A stretch of 64,000 nucleotides of DNA, from positions 62,001 through 126,000 of the forward strand of contig NZ_MZGU01000004.1 in the NCBI RefSeq assembly GCF_003111605.1. The letters are read 5' to 3'. This document shows positions 1-7,940 of this stretch, piece by piece; within the stretch, counting starts at the first letter, position 1; every line of letters begins with the position of its first letter. This DNA is from Methanobrevibacter woesei. GTDB lineage: Archaea; Methanobacteriota; Methanobacteria; Methanobacteriales; Methanobacteriaceae. Both the position numbers and the translations under genes were made by a program. The notes beneath the pieces are model-generated. The model worked only from the letters and a program-made list of their open reading frames with translations, was not told where the DNA came from and did no database searches.

Positions 1-265
1 AAACTTCACCAAGCCCTTTAACAAGAGCTCCAATATCATGTTTTGTTTGAGCTTCAATTTCATTTACTCTTTCTAATTTTACATAATTAGTATTTGCTTT
101 TGATGCAATTTCGTCTGCAACTTCTTGGGGGATAATCCCAAGTTCTCCTTCAGCTTGAGCTAATGCAGACTCTACATCTAACATTCTTTGTAATTTATTT
201 TCGGATTCCCAAATATTTTTCATTTCAGGAGTACCATACCTAAATTCAATAGGATGTATTGCCAT
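1..265 (-). CDS. purB: Adenylosuccinate lyase, N-terminal part (cut by window edge)
   Basis: The first 88 residues of a protein that continues beyond the left edge. It begins MAIHPIEFRYGTPEMKNIW and continues with LQRMLDVESALAQAEGELG, the typical N-terminus of archaeal adenylosuccinate lyase. The enzyme cleaves SAICAR and adenylosuccinate to release fumarate in purine synthesis. The start ATG is preceded on the minus strand by GGAGATAAT, a good ribosome-binding site. The catalytic signature loop lies outside the window, so only the N-terminal match supports the name. Confidence 0.9.
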   Translation of the reverse strand, partial: MAIHPIEFRYGTPEMKNIWESENKLQRMLDVESALAQAEGELGIIPQEVADEIASKANTNYVKLERVNEIEAQTKHDIGALVKGLGEV

Positions 266-380
266 ATTATCTCCTCTATTTTTTTTCAATTAAGTTTGTA
301 ATTAACTTTATATTAATATTAATTCTATTATAATATATAACTAATTTAATTATTCTCACAATTTAGTTATCTTTAAATAT

Positions 381-402
381 TATGTAATATATATTTTACA
401 TA
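381..402. promoter_or_regulatory. Inverted repeat in front of XRE regulator (possible operator)
   Basis: TATGTAA at 381-387 and TTACATA at 396-402 form 7-bp arms around an 8-nt A/T spacer. The repeat lies about 40 nt before the start of the downstream XRE regulator, where an archaeal autoregulator would bind. The sequence is very AT-rich, so chance or a plain TATA element is possible. Confidence 0.35.
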
Positions 403-443
403 GATTGCTATATTTGTATAATTAATGATATATGGTGATTTTT

Positions 444-647
444 TTGAAAACCAATATTAAACAATTGCGTCAAGAAAAAGGATTAAGTCAACAAGAGCTT
501 GCAAAATTGGTTGGTGTTACTAGACAAACTATAAATGCTCTTGAAAATGCAAGATATAATCCTTCTCTTCTTTTGGCATATAATATCACAAAAATATTGG
601 GTGGAGAACACATAGAAGATGTTTTTATTATAAGTGAGGATGACTAA
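444..647 (+). CDS. XRE-family (Cro/CI-type) transcriptional regulator
   Basis: A 67-residue protein that is almost only a helix-turn-helix: [28 protein letters not shown] is the classical XRE fold, followed by [17 protein letters not shown] choose the TTG start at 444 because GGTGA lies a few bases upstream and the protein then begins MKTNIKQLR, as in close relatives; an ATG at 432 in the same frame would hide the ribosome-binding site inside the gene. The stop is directly followed by the ATG of a membrane protein, so the two form an operon. A second XRE gene at 4742 is a paralogue with the same start arrangement. The target is unknown, probably its own promoter. Confidence 0.85.
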   Translation: MKTNIKQLRQEKGLSQQELAKLVGVTRQTINALENARYNPSLLLAYNITKILGGEHIEDVFIISEDD

Positions 648-1373
648 ATGATTTTAGAAATATATAAAGATGCTTTTGGCTATGCATTGAAAGATGGATC
701 TACTCTTTTAAAATTAGGTGTACTTTCATTATTTAGCTTTTTAATCATTCCATTCATCTTTTTATTGGGTTATGAATATAGGATAATTAAAACTGCAACT
801 GAAGGAATGATTAATGGGAATGAAACTTTACCAGAATTTAATAATTACACTACTATGTTTAAAGATGGACTAAAAGTTTTAGCAGTGTCAATTATTTATA
901 TCTTAATATCTGTTGTAATATTCTTGTTATTATTCTTTATAGGTCTTACAACTAATATGGAGTCAATAATAGTTCTTGCTTTCATTGCATTGATTATATT
1001 AAATATTATTTCATTAATATTTTCAGCTTTGGCTGTTACTCATATGGCTGCTAACAATGGATCTATAAATGCAGCATTTCATATTCGTGAATTAAAAGAT
1101 ATAATGCAATCTATTGGTGTTTTAAAGTTAGTTGGTTCATACTTTGGAATATTTTTAATTAGTGCAGTAATATCTTTTGTTGTATATGTATTTGTATTTG
1201 CGGTTGTGGGTATTTTAGGATTTGCTGTTTCTTATGTCTATGTAGATATTGTTCCTGCTTTCATATGGGCTTTGTCTATTATAGTGGACTTATTTGTAGC
1301 ACTTGTTGTATGGCCGTATTTAAACATATTTTCATGCCGTTCCTATGGTTTGATTTACAATTTAAGAGAATAA
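648..1373 (+). CDS. DUF4013-type multispanning membrane protein
   Basis: A 241-residue, very hydrophobic protein with about five to six predicted membrane helices (around residues 22-46, 80-103, 107-130, 160-190 and 205-230). The stretch GYEYRIIKTATEGMINGNE followed by LPEFNNYTTMFKDGLK matches the DUF4013 family, common in methanogens and without known function. Its ATG follows the stop codon of the XRE regulator immediately, so it is very likely co-transcribed and may be what that regulator controls. A long hairpin with a T-run follows the gene. No enzymatic residues are apparent. Confidence 0.75.
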   Translation: MILEIYKDAFGYALKDGSTLLKLGVLSLFSFLIIPFIFLLGYEYRIIKTATEGMINGNETLPEFNNYTTMFKDGLKVLAVSIIYILISVVIFLLLFFIGLTTNMESIIVLAFIALIILNIISLIFSALAVTHMAANNGSINAAFHIRELKDIMQSIGVLKLVGSYFGIFLISAVISFVVYVFVFAVVGILGFAVSYVYVDIVPAFIWALSIIVDLFVALVVWPYLNIFSCRSYGLIYNLRE

Positions 1374-1382
1374 CTGCGGGCT

Positions 1383-1440
1383 AAAAGATTGTTGCAATTA
1401 AAATAGTAATTTAAATAAGGTTTATTGTAACTAATCTTTT
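1383..1440 (+). terminator. Long hairpin followed by T-run
   Basis: AAAAGATT-GTTGCAAT (1383-1398) pairs with ATTGTAAC-t-AATCTTTT (1424-1440), giving about 16 bp with one bulge and one G-U pair. It begins 10 nt after the stop of the DUF4013 gene and is followed by cttctttttttt. Archaeal termination usually needs only the T-run, so the strong stem may also stabilise the mRNA end. Confidence 0.6.
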
Positions 1441-1612
1441 CTTCTTTTTTTTATTTGAGTATTCTTATTAATTATTTGTTTAATATTTTTTTAAAAAAAT
1501 AGAATTTTTTTATAATTTTTCAATTTAATTGAATTTATTTTCCAAAATTTAGCTTTTTATTTAAATTATATATGGAATAAACGTCATATAATCTATTAAT
1601 AAAGGGATTTTT

Positions 1613-3667
1613 ATGTTAGAAAATATTTTCAATCTTTTTGATAAAGATTATGATTCTAAGAGTCGTAAAGAAATATCAAAAGAAATTAAAGACACAATAT
1701 TAGTTGAGGCTAAAAAATTGGCTTCTGAAAGGGGTTCTGAGTTATCTGATGCAATTATTGATGAAGTGTCTCGTAGAATGATAGCTACTGGAGGTTATTT
1801 GCAAAAATTTACTTCTCCTGTAGACTGTAAGTGGAAGCTGGACTCAATTGTTGATAATGAATTCTGTGCAAAATGTGGTTCTTGTGAAATTGTCTGTCCT
1901 AATGACTTAATTGAATTTGATGAAAAACCACATTTAATTGGACAATGTAAGCGTGATGGTCATGGAATGTGTTATGAGGTCTGTCCTCGTGTTACTTCTG
2001 GTGGACATCAAATTAGTATAAGAGAACAATTCTTTGAAGAATATTACTATGGGAAAGGATCTATTAAAGGTCAAGATGGTGGTGTAGTCACTTCCTTCTT
2101 ATCTTATCTAATTGAAAATGGAAAAATTGATGGTGCAATCGTTGTTGGTGATAATGACTGGAAACCAGTATCATTTGTTATCAAAGATAAAGAAGCATTA
2201 AAAGACACTTCAAAATCAAAATATGCGATTTCACAGTTATCTGCTTTAAAAACTGCTGGGGATATGGGGCTTGAAAAAGTAGCTGTTGTAGGGCTTCCAT
2301 GTCAAATCGAAGGTTTAAGAAAAGTTCAATATCACCCATATTTGGCAAAACATGGTGCTGAACTTGGATATGATGGAAAAGCTGTTAATTTGCCAGAAAT
2401 TGAATATTTAATTGGATTATTCTGTACTGAAAAATTTAATTTTGAAACTATCGAAAAAATTTTAGGTGAAAATGAAATTTTAATTCAAGATGTTGTGAAA
2501 TTTGATGTAACTAATGGTAAATTCATTATCGAAACAGCTGATAAAACTGTTAAAACACCTGTTAAAGATATTGAAATGGCTTCTGGATGTAAATTCTGCC
2601 GTAATTTTGATGCGGACTTTGCAGATATTTCAGTAGGTTCTGTTGGAAGTGATGATGGTTATTCTACTGTCATTATTAGAACAGAAAAAGGTAATGAAAT
2701 TAAAAAAGCTATTGACCTTAAAGAAGGCGTAGACTTGGAAGCTATTGATAAACTTAGAAACTTTAAATTAAATAGGTTTAAAAAAGTTATTAATGAAAGA
2801 TATGAAAATAATGAGTTTATTTCCTACTACTGGAATGATCGTTCAGGTGGAATGGGTTTAAGAGCTGATGGAAATTACTTTATTAGGGTAAGGGCAAAAC
2901 CTAGTGGATTTTATGATGTTGAGGATGCTGAGGTTATCAACGAATTAGTTAGAGAATATAATGGAAAACTTAAATTAACCAACAGGGGAGGCTATGAAAT
3001 TCATGATATAAAGCCTATTGATGTTGAAGAGATTATTTCAAAACTTGAAGCTAATAATCTTACAACAGGTTCTGAAGGGCCTTTAGTTCGTGCAACTTTA
3101 GCTTGTCCGGGTGCTCATAATTGTGCATTGGGTCTTATTGAGACTACTCCTCTCTGTTATGAACTTGAAGAGAAATTTACTGAATTCCCATCAAATTATA
3201 AATTTAAAATAGCTATTAATGGATGTCCAAATAAATGTTCAAGGCCACAATTGCATGATTTTGGTATAAATGGTGTAAAATTCCCAACTACAAATCCAGA
3301 TAAGTGTAATGGTTGTGGTCGTTGTTTAGATGTCTGCAAAGTAGAAGCTATTGATATCAGGGGAGAAATGTCTTATACAAATTACACTCATTGTATAGGT
3401 TGTGGAAAATGTTTCAATGCTTGTCCACATGATGCAAAAGAAGTTAAATTTGAAGGATATGATCTCTTCGTTGGTGGAAAATCTGGTAGGGAAGTTGTTG
3501 AAGGAATTAAATTATGTGCAGATTCAGCTGATGAAATTGCAGAGTTAATTGAAAAAGTAATTACTGTTTACAATAGGTTAGCTATTAAACCTCAAAAAGA
3601 AAGATTAGCTTCTACAATGAAAAGAGTTGGTCAAGCCAGATTTATGGAAGAAGTATATAAATTATAG
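1613..3667 (+). CDS. fsr: F420-dependent sulfite reductase (Fsr)
   Basis: A 684-residue fusion. The N-terminal half resembles the F420H2 dehydrogenase FpoF/FrhB: two ferredoxin-like cysteine sets (C85, C88, C91, C95 and C112, C120, C124), then an FrhB domain to about residue 395. The C-terminal half is a siroheme sulfite reductase with the [4Fe-4S]-siroheme signature C498-x5-C504 and C538-x3-C542. After it comes a ferredoxin insert with two CX2CX2CX3C sets (CNGCGRC, CIGCGKC). This is the domain order of Fsr, which reduces sulfite to sulfide with F420H2 in the cytoplasm and lets methanogens detoxify or use sulfite. About 65 residues precede the first cluster. TATA box near 1565-1573 and GGGATT before the ATG. 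The gene stands alone. Confidence 0.88.
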   Translation: MLENIFNLFDKDYDSKSRKEISKEIKDTILVEAKKLASERGSELSDAIIDEVSRRMIATGGYLQKFTSPVDCKWKLDSIVDNEFCAKCGSCEIVCPNDLIEFDEKPHLIGQCKRDGHGMCYEVCPRVTSGGHQISIREQFFEEYYYGKGSIKGQDGGVVTSFLSYLIENGKIDGAIVVGDNDWKPVSFVIKDKEALKDTSKSKYAISQLSALKTAGDMGLEKVAVVGLPCQIEGLRKVQYHPYLAKHGAELGYDGKAVNLPEIEYLIGLFCTEKFNFETIEKILGENEILIQDVVKFDVTNGKFIIETADKTVKTPVKDIEMASGCKFCRNFDADFADISVGSVGSDDGYSTVIIRTEKGNEIKKAIDLKEGVDLEAIDKLRNFKLNRFKKVINERYENNEFISYYWNDRSGGMGLRADGNYFIRVRAKPSGFYDVEDAEVINELVREYNGKLKLTNRGGYEIHDIKPIDVEEIISKLEANNLTTGSEGPLVRATLACPGAHNCALGLIETTPLCYELEEKFTEFPSNYKFKIAINGCPNKCSRPQLHDFGINGVKFPTTNPDKCNGCGRCLDVCKVEAIDIRGEMSYTNYTHCIGCGKCFNACPHDAKEVKFEGYDLFVGGKSGREVVEGIKLCADSADEIAELIEKVITVYNRLAIKPQKERLASTMKRVGQARFMEEVYKL

Positions 3668-3681
3668 GAGTTTAAACTCCT
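3666..3681. terminator. Perfect palindrome shared by two convergent stops
   Basis: AGGAGTTTAAACTCCT is a perfect 16-bp palindrome. It begins inside the fsr stop codon and ends inside the stop codon of the opposing HD-domain gene, so it can act as a compact bidirectional terminator or 3'-end stabiliser. Confidence 0.5.
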
Positions 3682-4168
3682 ATATTCCATATATTTTTTT
3701 CATTAGTTCTTTACCTGTTTTTGTTTTGAATATTTTATTGTATACATTATTTTGTACTTCTTTTGAAGATGATTCCTCTTCTAAATTAACTAAGAAATCA
3801 GCTTCAATTAATATTTGAAGAGAAAGAGAATCAATATTGTTATAACTATGATGATTGGATATATGGTGGTTTATTTTTTCAATGTATTTTTTTGAATAAT
3901 TTAAGCTAGTTAATATTTCACTAGCGACAATTGGCCCTTCTTTTTCTTGTAATTTTCCTGAAGTACTATTGTATTTGATTTCGCAGTTTTTTATTCCAAT
4001 ATCATGTAAAATAGCTGAAGATTCTAAAATAAACTGTGTTTCATCATTTAAATTCTCACATTCTCCAATAAGTTTAGCATATTGGTGGACTTTTATACTG
4101 TGAGTGATTCTTTTTATATCTCCAGCATTGTAGTTTATCATTTTTAAAAGTAATTTATTGATTATCAT
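3680..4168 (-). CDS. HD-domain phosphohydrolase-like protein
   Basis: A 162-residue protein with the metal-binding HD pattern: an early histidine in THSIKVHQYA (residues 22-31), then AILHDIGIK with H55 and D56, then HHISNHH near residue 100. HD proteins are Mg/Mn-dependent phosphohydrolases, often acting on nucleotides; the substrate cannot be told here. The 5' end overlaps the upstream membrane-protein gene by 14 nt, so the two are translationally coupled. The last base meets the fsr stop in a shared palindrome. The family is sure, the function open. Confidence 0.8.
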   Translation of the reverse strand: MIINKLLLKMINYNAGDIKRITHSIKVHQYAKLIGECENLNDETQFILESSAILHDIGIKNCEIKYNSTSGKLQEKEGPIVASEILTSLNYSKKYIEKINHHISNHHSYNNIDSLSLQILIEADFLVNLEEESSSKEVQNNVYNKIFKTKTGKELMKKIYGI

Positions 4169-4598
4169 TGTTTTTTAATAATTCATCCTGATTTCTATTA
4201 AATTCAATAACAATAAGTTTAATTTCTTTGCTTGTTAAGTAAGGTATTTGTTCTGTTAATTCTTTTTCCATTTCTTTGTTGATTTTTTTCCTTTCTTCAA
4301 CATATTCTGGATAATTTTCTTCAGTTAAATTTTTGATTAATTCTTTATTATAATTGGAATATTTTGTAACTAATGGCTGAATTACTCTGTCTATATCTTT
4401 TTCTAAGAGTTCATTTTCTTTTTTTGATTTAATCATGGTTTCAACAATTCCAACAATACATAATACTAATCCTAACATTACAATGATGGAAACTACAAAT
4501 GTTAAAGTTTCATTATCTCCTGCAACAACATATGTAATAATCGCTATCATTAACAGGATTCCACCAACAAGTTTGAAATCTATATCTTTTAACTGCAT
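4155..4598 (-). CDS. Small membrane protein with two helices and coiled-coil tail
   Basis: A 147-residue protein that I cannot name. Two hydrophobic helices (about residues 10-27 and 31-52) are followed by a charged, helical C-terminus rich in Glu, Lys and Asn, so the larger part is probably cytoplasmic. GGATGA precedes the ATG at a suitable distance. The 3' end overlaps the HD-domain gene by 14 nt, which suggests joint action or at least co-expression. The opposite-strand open frame here is only a shadow. Confidence 0.65.
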   Translation of the reverse strand: MQLKDIDFKLVGGILLMIAIITYVVAGDNETLTFVVSIIVMLGLVLCIVGIVETMIKSKKENELLEKDIDRVIQPLVTKYSNYNKELIKNLTEENYPEYVEERKKINKEMEKELTEQIPYLTSKEIKLIVIEFNRNQDELLKNNDNQ

Positions 4599-4691
4599 CT
4601 TATTTCATCCTTCAATTATTCTAATTAAGATTTATTTTTATTGTTTATATATTATGCTAATTTATCATAGAAAAGTTTATTAACTATCAAG

Positions 4692-4725
4692 TGTAAAGTA
4701 CACTTTACAGTAAAGTTAACTTTAC
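4692..4725. promoter_or_regulatory. Two tandem palindromic operators before XRE regulator
   Basis: TGTAAAGT-ac-ACTTTACA (4692-4709) and the perfect palindrome GTAAAGTTAACTTTAC (4710-4725) lie side by side, sharing the half-site GTAAAGT. The centres are 17 bp apart. They end 16 nt before the TTG start of the XRE regulator at 4742, so an XRE dimer could bind each and repress its own gene cooperatively. Such a double perfect site is unlikely by chance. Confidence 0.75.
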
Positions 4726-4741
4726 ATAGGTTGTGATCTTA

Positions 4742-4948
4742 TTGAAAAATAATTTAGAACAACTTAGAGCTGAAAAATCTATAAGTCAAGTTGAACTTGC
4801 TGATGCAATGGAAGTTTCAAGACAGACTATTAGCTCATTGGAAAATGGAAGATATAATCCGTCTATTGTTTTAGCTTTTAAACTAGCTAAATATTTTGAT
4901 AAAACAATTGAAGAGATATTTATTTACGAGGAAGATGAAAATGAGTGA
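4742..4948 (+). CDS. XRE-family (Cro/CI-type) transcriptional regulator
   Basis: A 68-residue single-domain regulator with a clear helix-turn-helix (LRAEKSISQVELADAMEVSR then QTISSLENGRYNPS). It is a paralogue of the regulator at 444-647. A GTG at 4733 is in frame, but the TTG at 4742 is preferred: TTGTGATC provides the binding site and the product then starts MKNNLEQLR like its paralogue. The gene sits just behind two palindromic operators and overlaps the next gene by 8 nt, so it is the first gene of an operon with a DUF2178-type membrane protein. It likely controls its own operon. Confidence 0.85.
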   Translation: MKNNLEQLRAEKSISQVELADAMEVSRQTISSLENGRYNPSIVLAFKLAKYFDKTIEEIFIYEEDENE

Positions 4949-5366
4949 CAACTTCTTAAATAAAAAAATGAAATATGTGAAAGCCTACATAATTTTTGGA
5001 GTTATATTAATAGCTGCTAATTTTGGTTTGTCTTTCTTAAATGTGGATATTGGTGACTTTTGGCCAATAATGTTAACTACATGGGGAGCAGTGTTTATTG
5101 TAATGGGTATTGCTCGCTTTTTGCTATATAGAAATAAATCAGTATTAAAATTCTATAAAATTGCTGAAACTGATGAAAGAAATGAATTACTACGTGGAAA
5201 AGCAGGTTATGTAACATTTGTTTTTTCTATTATAGCTTTAGCTATTTGTAGTGTAATATTTGTTTCTATGGACTTAACTATTCCTGCATTAGTAACATTA
5301 ATACTTTTACTTATCCAATATGCTTTATTTTCAATTTTAGTTTGGTATTATAGTAAAAAATTATAA
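4941..5366 (+). CDS. DUF2178-type membrane protein
   Basis: A 141-residue protein with four predicted membrane helices (about residues 12-32, 38-60, 90-110 and 115-137) and, between the second and third, the stretch ETDERNELLRGKAGY that is typical of DUF2178 proteins. The function is unknown; in many archaea such proteins sit beside an XRE regulator, as here. I start at the ATG at 4941, which overlaps the end of the regulator and follows GAGGAAG; longer in-frame starts upstream lie inside the regulator gene and lack a binding site. Confidence 0.75.
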   Translation: MSDNFLNKKMKYVKAYIIFGVILIAANFGLSFLNVDIGDFWPIMLTTWGAVFIVMGIARFLLYRNKSVLKFYKIAETDERNELLRGKAGYVTFVFSIIALAICSVIFVSMDLTIPALVTLILLLIQYALFSILVWYYSKKL

Positions 5367-5484
5367 TGTTACTATTTAACTTTTTTTTTATTATTTTCAA
5401 TTTAATTAATTTTATAAGTAATGAAAATAAAAATATTATTATTATCATATTACTTTTAGAAAATTGTTGAATAGAGGATTATGT

Positions 5485-6219
5485 ATGTTCAAAGCGGAAT
5501 TAAATAATTCTAATATATTAAAAACCAGTTTTGATGCTATTTCATCCATTGTTGATGAAGTACAGATTCAAACTGATAGTGAAGGTATGAGATTAGATGC
5601 CTTAGACCGTAGTCACATAACATTTGTACATTTAGAACTTAAGGCAAGTCTATTTGATGAATTCATATGTGATGAGCCTGAAAAAATCAATATCGATACT
5701 GATGAGTTCATGAAAGTTTTAAAACGTGCTAAATCTAATGATCGTGTTTTATTAACTTTAGATGAAGGTAATCTCATTGTTACTTTTGAAGGAGAAGCTA
5801 CCAGAACTTTCAAAATCAGATTAATCGATATGGAGTATGATAGTCCTGTTCCTCCACAACTTGAACATCCAGTTAAAATTGAAGTTCCATTTGCACTTTT
5901 AAAAGATTCTATCAACGATATTGATATCTTCTCTGATAAAATCGCTTTAAGTGTAGATTCAGATAACTTTGTAGCTTCAGCTGATGGTGAGTTTGGAGAT
6001 GCAAGTATTGAATATATTCATGGAGAAAAAATAGATACTGAAGTTAGATCCTCATTTTCACTTGAAAAAATTAGAGAAATGTTAAAAGCAGATAAATTCT
6101 CTGATATTGCAGAAATTAGGCTTGGAAATGATTTACCTTTAACTTTATCTCTTGAAATGGTTACTGGTGATGGTAAACTTAGTTTCTTATTAGCTCCAAG
6201 ATTAGAATCTGATGATTAA
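5485..6219 (+). CDS. pcn: DNA polymerase sliding clamp (PCNA)
   Basis: A 244-residue protein starting [20 protein letters not shown], with [15 protein letters not shown] and the C-terminal [13 protein letters not shown], all typical of archaeal PCNA. Three copies form a ring around DNA that tethers DNA polymerase, Fen1, ligase and other proteins with PIP motifs. A TTG 21 nt upstream is in frame, but the conserved MFKAEL start with GAGGATT before it decides for 5485. The GINS gene follows 57 nt downstream, the usual archaeal replication pairing. Confidence 0.96.
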   Translation: MFKAELNNSNILKTSFDAISSIVDEVQIQTDSEGMRLDALDRSHITFVHLELKASLFDEFICDEPEKINIDTDEFMKVLKRAKSNDRVLLTLDEGNLIVTFEGEATRTFKIRLIDMEYDSPVPPQLEHPVKIEVPFALLKDSINDIDIFSDKIALSVDSDNFVASADGEFGDASIEYIHGEKIDTEVRSSFSLEKIREMLKADKFSDIAEIRLGNDLPLTLSLEMVTGDGKLSFLLAPRLESDD

Positions 6220-6276
6220 TTTCATCAAAAATTACTTTTTTATTTTTTAGTTAAGCTTTCTTAAGAGGGTTGTTAA

Positions 6277-7158
6277 GTGGATCAATTTTTTCAAACTTTA
6301 CGTAAAATCCAGAAAAAAGAACGTAATAATGGTACTTTAGCGCGTGTTGAAGACACTTTTTACCAAGATATTCATAAATATTTGAATAACTTAAAAAAAT
6401 CTGCAGGTGCTGATCCTTTTTCTAAAGAGTATAATCTTATTAAGGATACTCAAAGAGTAGCTACTGAAATTTGTGAAAGGAGAGAGCATAAAATTACTGA
6501 TGCTGCTGTTATTAATATTCACCGTTCTTATCATTTATTCACTGGTAAACCTAAATTTGATTTAGTGGATACTACTCCTCTTAATTTAACTCCTGAAGAA
6601 GAAAAATTTTACTTTTCTTTAATTGACAAGTTAAAAGAGCATAGGAGCAATATTTCTCTTGATAAATTAACTGAAGATAAATCTGAGGACGTTGCTGAAA
6701 ATACTGTGAAAGTACCTTCTGATTCTGTAAAGGTTGTTAGTGAAGTTGAAAAACCTAAAGATGATGTTTTAACTCATTTAGAAGAGATTTCTAATGCTGA
6801 AATTATTAAAGATGAAAAAGTTGAACCTATTGAAAAGCAGGTACAGGAAGCTAAAAATCAGCAGTTGAAAAATCAGTTTTCAAATCCTATCTCCAAACCA
6901 AAAGAAAAGGCTCCAAGAACTGATGGAGATGTTTATGATTTAATAAATCAGGAAGAGGAATTTGTTGATTTGGAATCTATAAAAACAGCTAAAGAAAGTG
7001 CATTAGTTACTTTACTTGTTTTTGATAATATTGATTCCATTATTGGTGTAGATGAAAAGATTTACGGGCCATTTTATCCTCAAGATATTGTTATTATGCC
7101 TAAAATTAATGCAAACATCTTTGTTAAAAATAAGAAAGGTCGCATTGTAAAAGCTTAA
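6277..7158 (+). CDS. Archaeal GINS complex subunit (Gins51/Gins15 type)
   Basis: A 293-residue protein. The N-terminal helical A-domain (residues 1-120) carries DTQRVATEICERREHKI and LTPEEEKFYFSLIDKL, typical of archaeal GINS51. A long acidic linker (about 125-225) leads to a small C-terminal B-domain with YGPFYPQDIVIMPKINA and FVKNKKGRI. GINS joins MCM and GAN/Cdc45 in the replicative helicase complex. The GTG start follows GAGGGTTG. The gene lies directly behind PCNA. The order A-domain then B-domain is what separates this type from Gins23. Confidence 0.85.
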   Translation: MDQFFQTLRKIQKKERNNGTLARVEDTFYQDIHKYLNNLKKSAGADPFSKEYNLIKDTQRVATEICERREHKITDAAVINIHRSYHLFTGKPKFDLVDTTPLNLTPEEEKFYFSLIDKLKEHRSNISLDKLTEDKSEDVAENTVKVPSDSVKVVSEVEKPKDDVLTHLEEISNAEIIKDEKVEPIEKQVQEAKNQQLKNQFSNPISKPKEKAPRTDGDVYDLINQEEEFVDLESIKTAKESALVTLLVFDNIDSIIGVDEKIYGPFYPQDIVIMPKINANIFVKNKKGRIVKA

Positions 7159-7362
7159 ACTATTTTTTTTCCAATAACTTTAAATATATATTAAATACAT
7201 ATAATTGAATGTATCTATTTGTGATATTAAAAAATTATATCTTTTTATAATTTGGATTCTTGCTTTTAGTAAACTTGACCAGTTACTGTAAAGTTTTTAT
7301 CTCTATTCTGTAAGATTTTTATAAATATTTAGATAAATTCACAGTAGATTTATTATAACTTA

Positions 7363-7391
7363 ATTAATGGAACGCATTTTTGCGTATTAAT
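7363..7391 (+). promoter_or_regulatory. Bulged hairpin in leader of ribosomal-protein operon
   Basis: ATTAAT (7363-7368), a 3-nt bulge GGA, then ACGCA (7372-7376) pair with TGCGT (7381-7385) and ATTAAT (7386-7391) around a TTTT loop. It ends 8 nt before the GGTGG ribosome-binding site of rpl44e. The 250 bp between the GINS gene and rpl44e otherwise hold AT-rich promoter sequence. A role in control of the operon is only inferred from the position. Confidence 0.4.
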
Positions 7392-7408
7392 AAAATAATG
7401 GTGGAAAT

Positions 7409-7687
7409 ATGAAAATACCAAAAGAAAAAAGAACTTACTGTCCACATTGTAGAAAACACACTATGCATGAAGTTCACACTGCTAAAAAAAGAAAAGCTAG
7501 TGAATTAAAATGGGGACAAAGACAATTCAGACGTGTAACTGCTGGATACAGAGGTTACCCAAGGCCTTTACCTGCTGGAAACAAACCAGTTAAAAAATTA
7601 GACTTAAGGTTAAAATGTAAAGAATGTGGAAAATCTCACATTAAAAATTCATTCAGAACTGGAAAACCAGAATTTGTAGCAAAATAG
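7409..7687 (+). CDS. rpl44e: 50S ribosomal protein L44e
   Basis: A 92-residue basic zinc protein: [12 protein letters not shown] at residues 11-22 and CKECGKSH near residue 71-78 give the four zinc ligands, and [20 protein letters not shown] is a signature of L44e (the eukaryotic L36a homologue). It sits in the large subunit near the E site. GGTGGAAAT precedes the ATG. It is the first gene of the conserved archaeal operon L44e, S27e, aIF2-alpha, Nop10, PAC2. Confidence 0.97.
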   Translation: MKIPKEKRTYCPHCRKHTMHEVHTAKKRKASELKWGQRQFRRVTAGYRGYPRPLPAGNKPVKKLDLRLKCKECGKSHIKNSFRTGKPEFVAK

Positions 7688-7697
7688 GTGATTTAAC

Positions 7698-7877
7698 ATG
7701 GTTAGTAAAGGTAGAGGAAATTTCTTAAAAGTAAAATGTTTAGATTGTGACAATGAACAAGTCATCTTTGACCGTGCTGCTTCTGATGTAAAATGTATCA
7801 TTTGTGGTAAAACCATTGTCAAATCTCGTGGTGCTAAAGCTAAAATTATGGCACACATCGATAAAGTTTTAAACTAA
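7698..7877 (+). CDS. rps27e: 30S ribosomal protein S27e
   Basis: A 59-residue protein that starts MVSKGRGNFLKVKCLDC and ends MAHIDKVLN. The two CXXC pairs, CLDC (residues 14-17) and CIIC (33-36), form the zinc ribbon of S27e. GGTGATTTAAC precedes the ATG, 10 nt behind the L44e stop. Small-subunit ribosomal protein, second gene of the translation operon. Confidence 0.96.
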   Translation: MVSKGRGNFLKVKCLDCDNEQVIFDRAASDVKCIICGKTIVKSRGAKAKIMAHIDKVLN

Positions 7878-7940
7878 ATCTATAAGCTTTCTGCTTATAT
7901 TTTTTCTAATTTTTTTTATTTTATTTATTTTGGTGATTAG

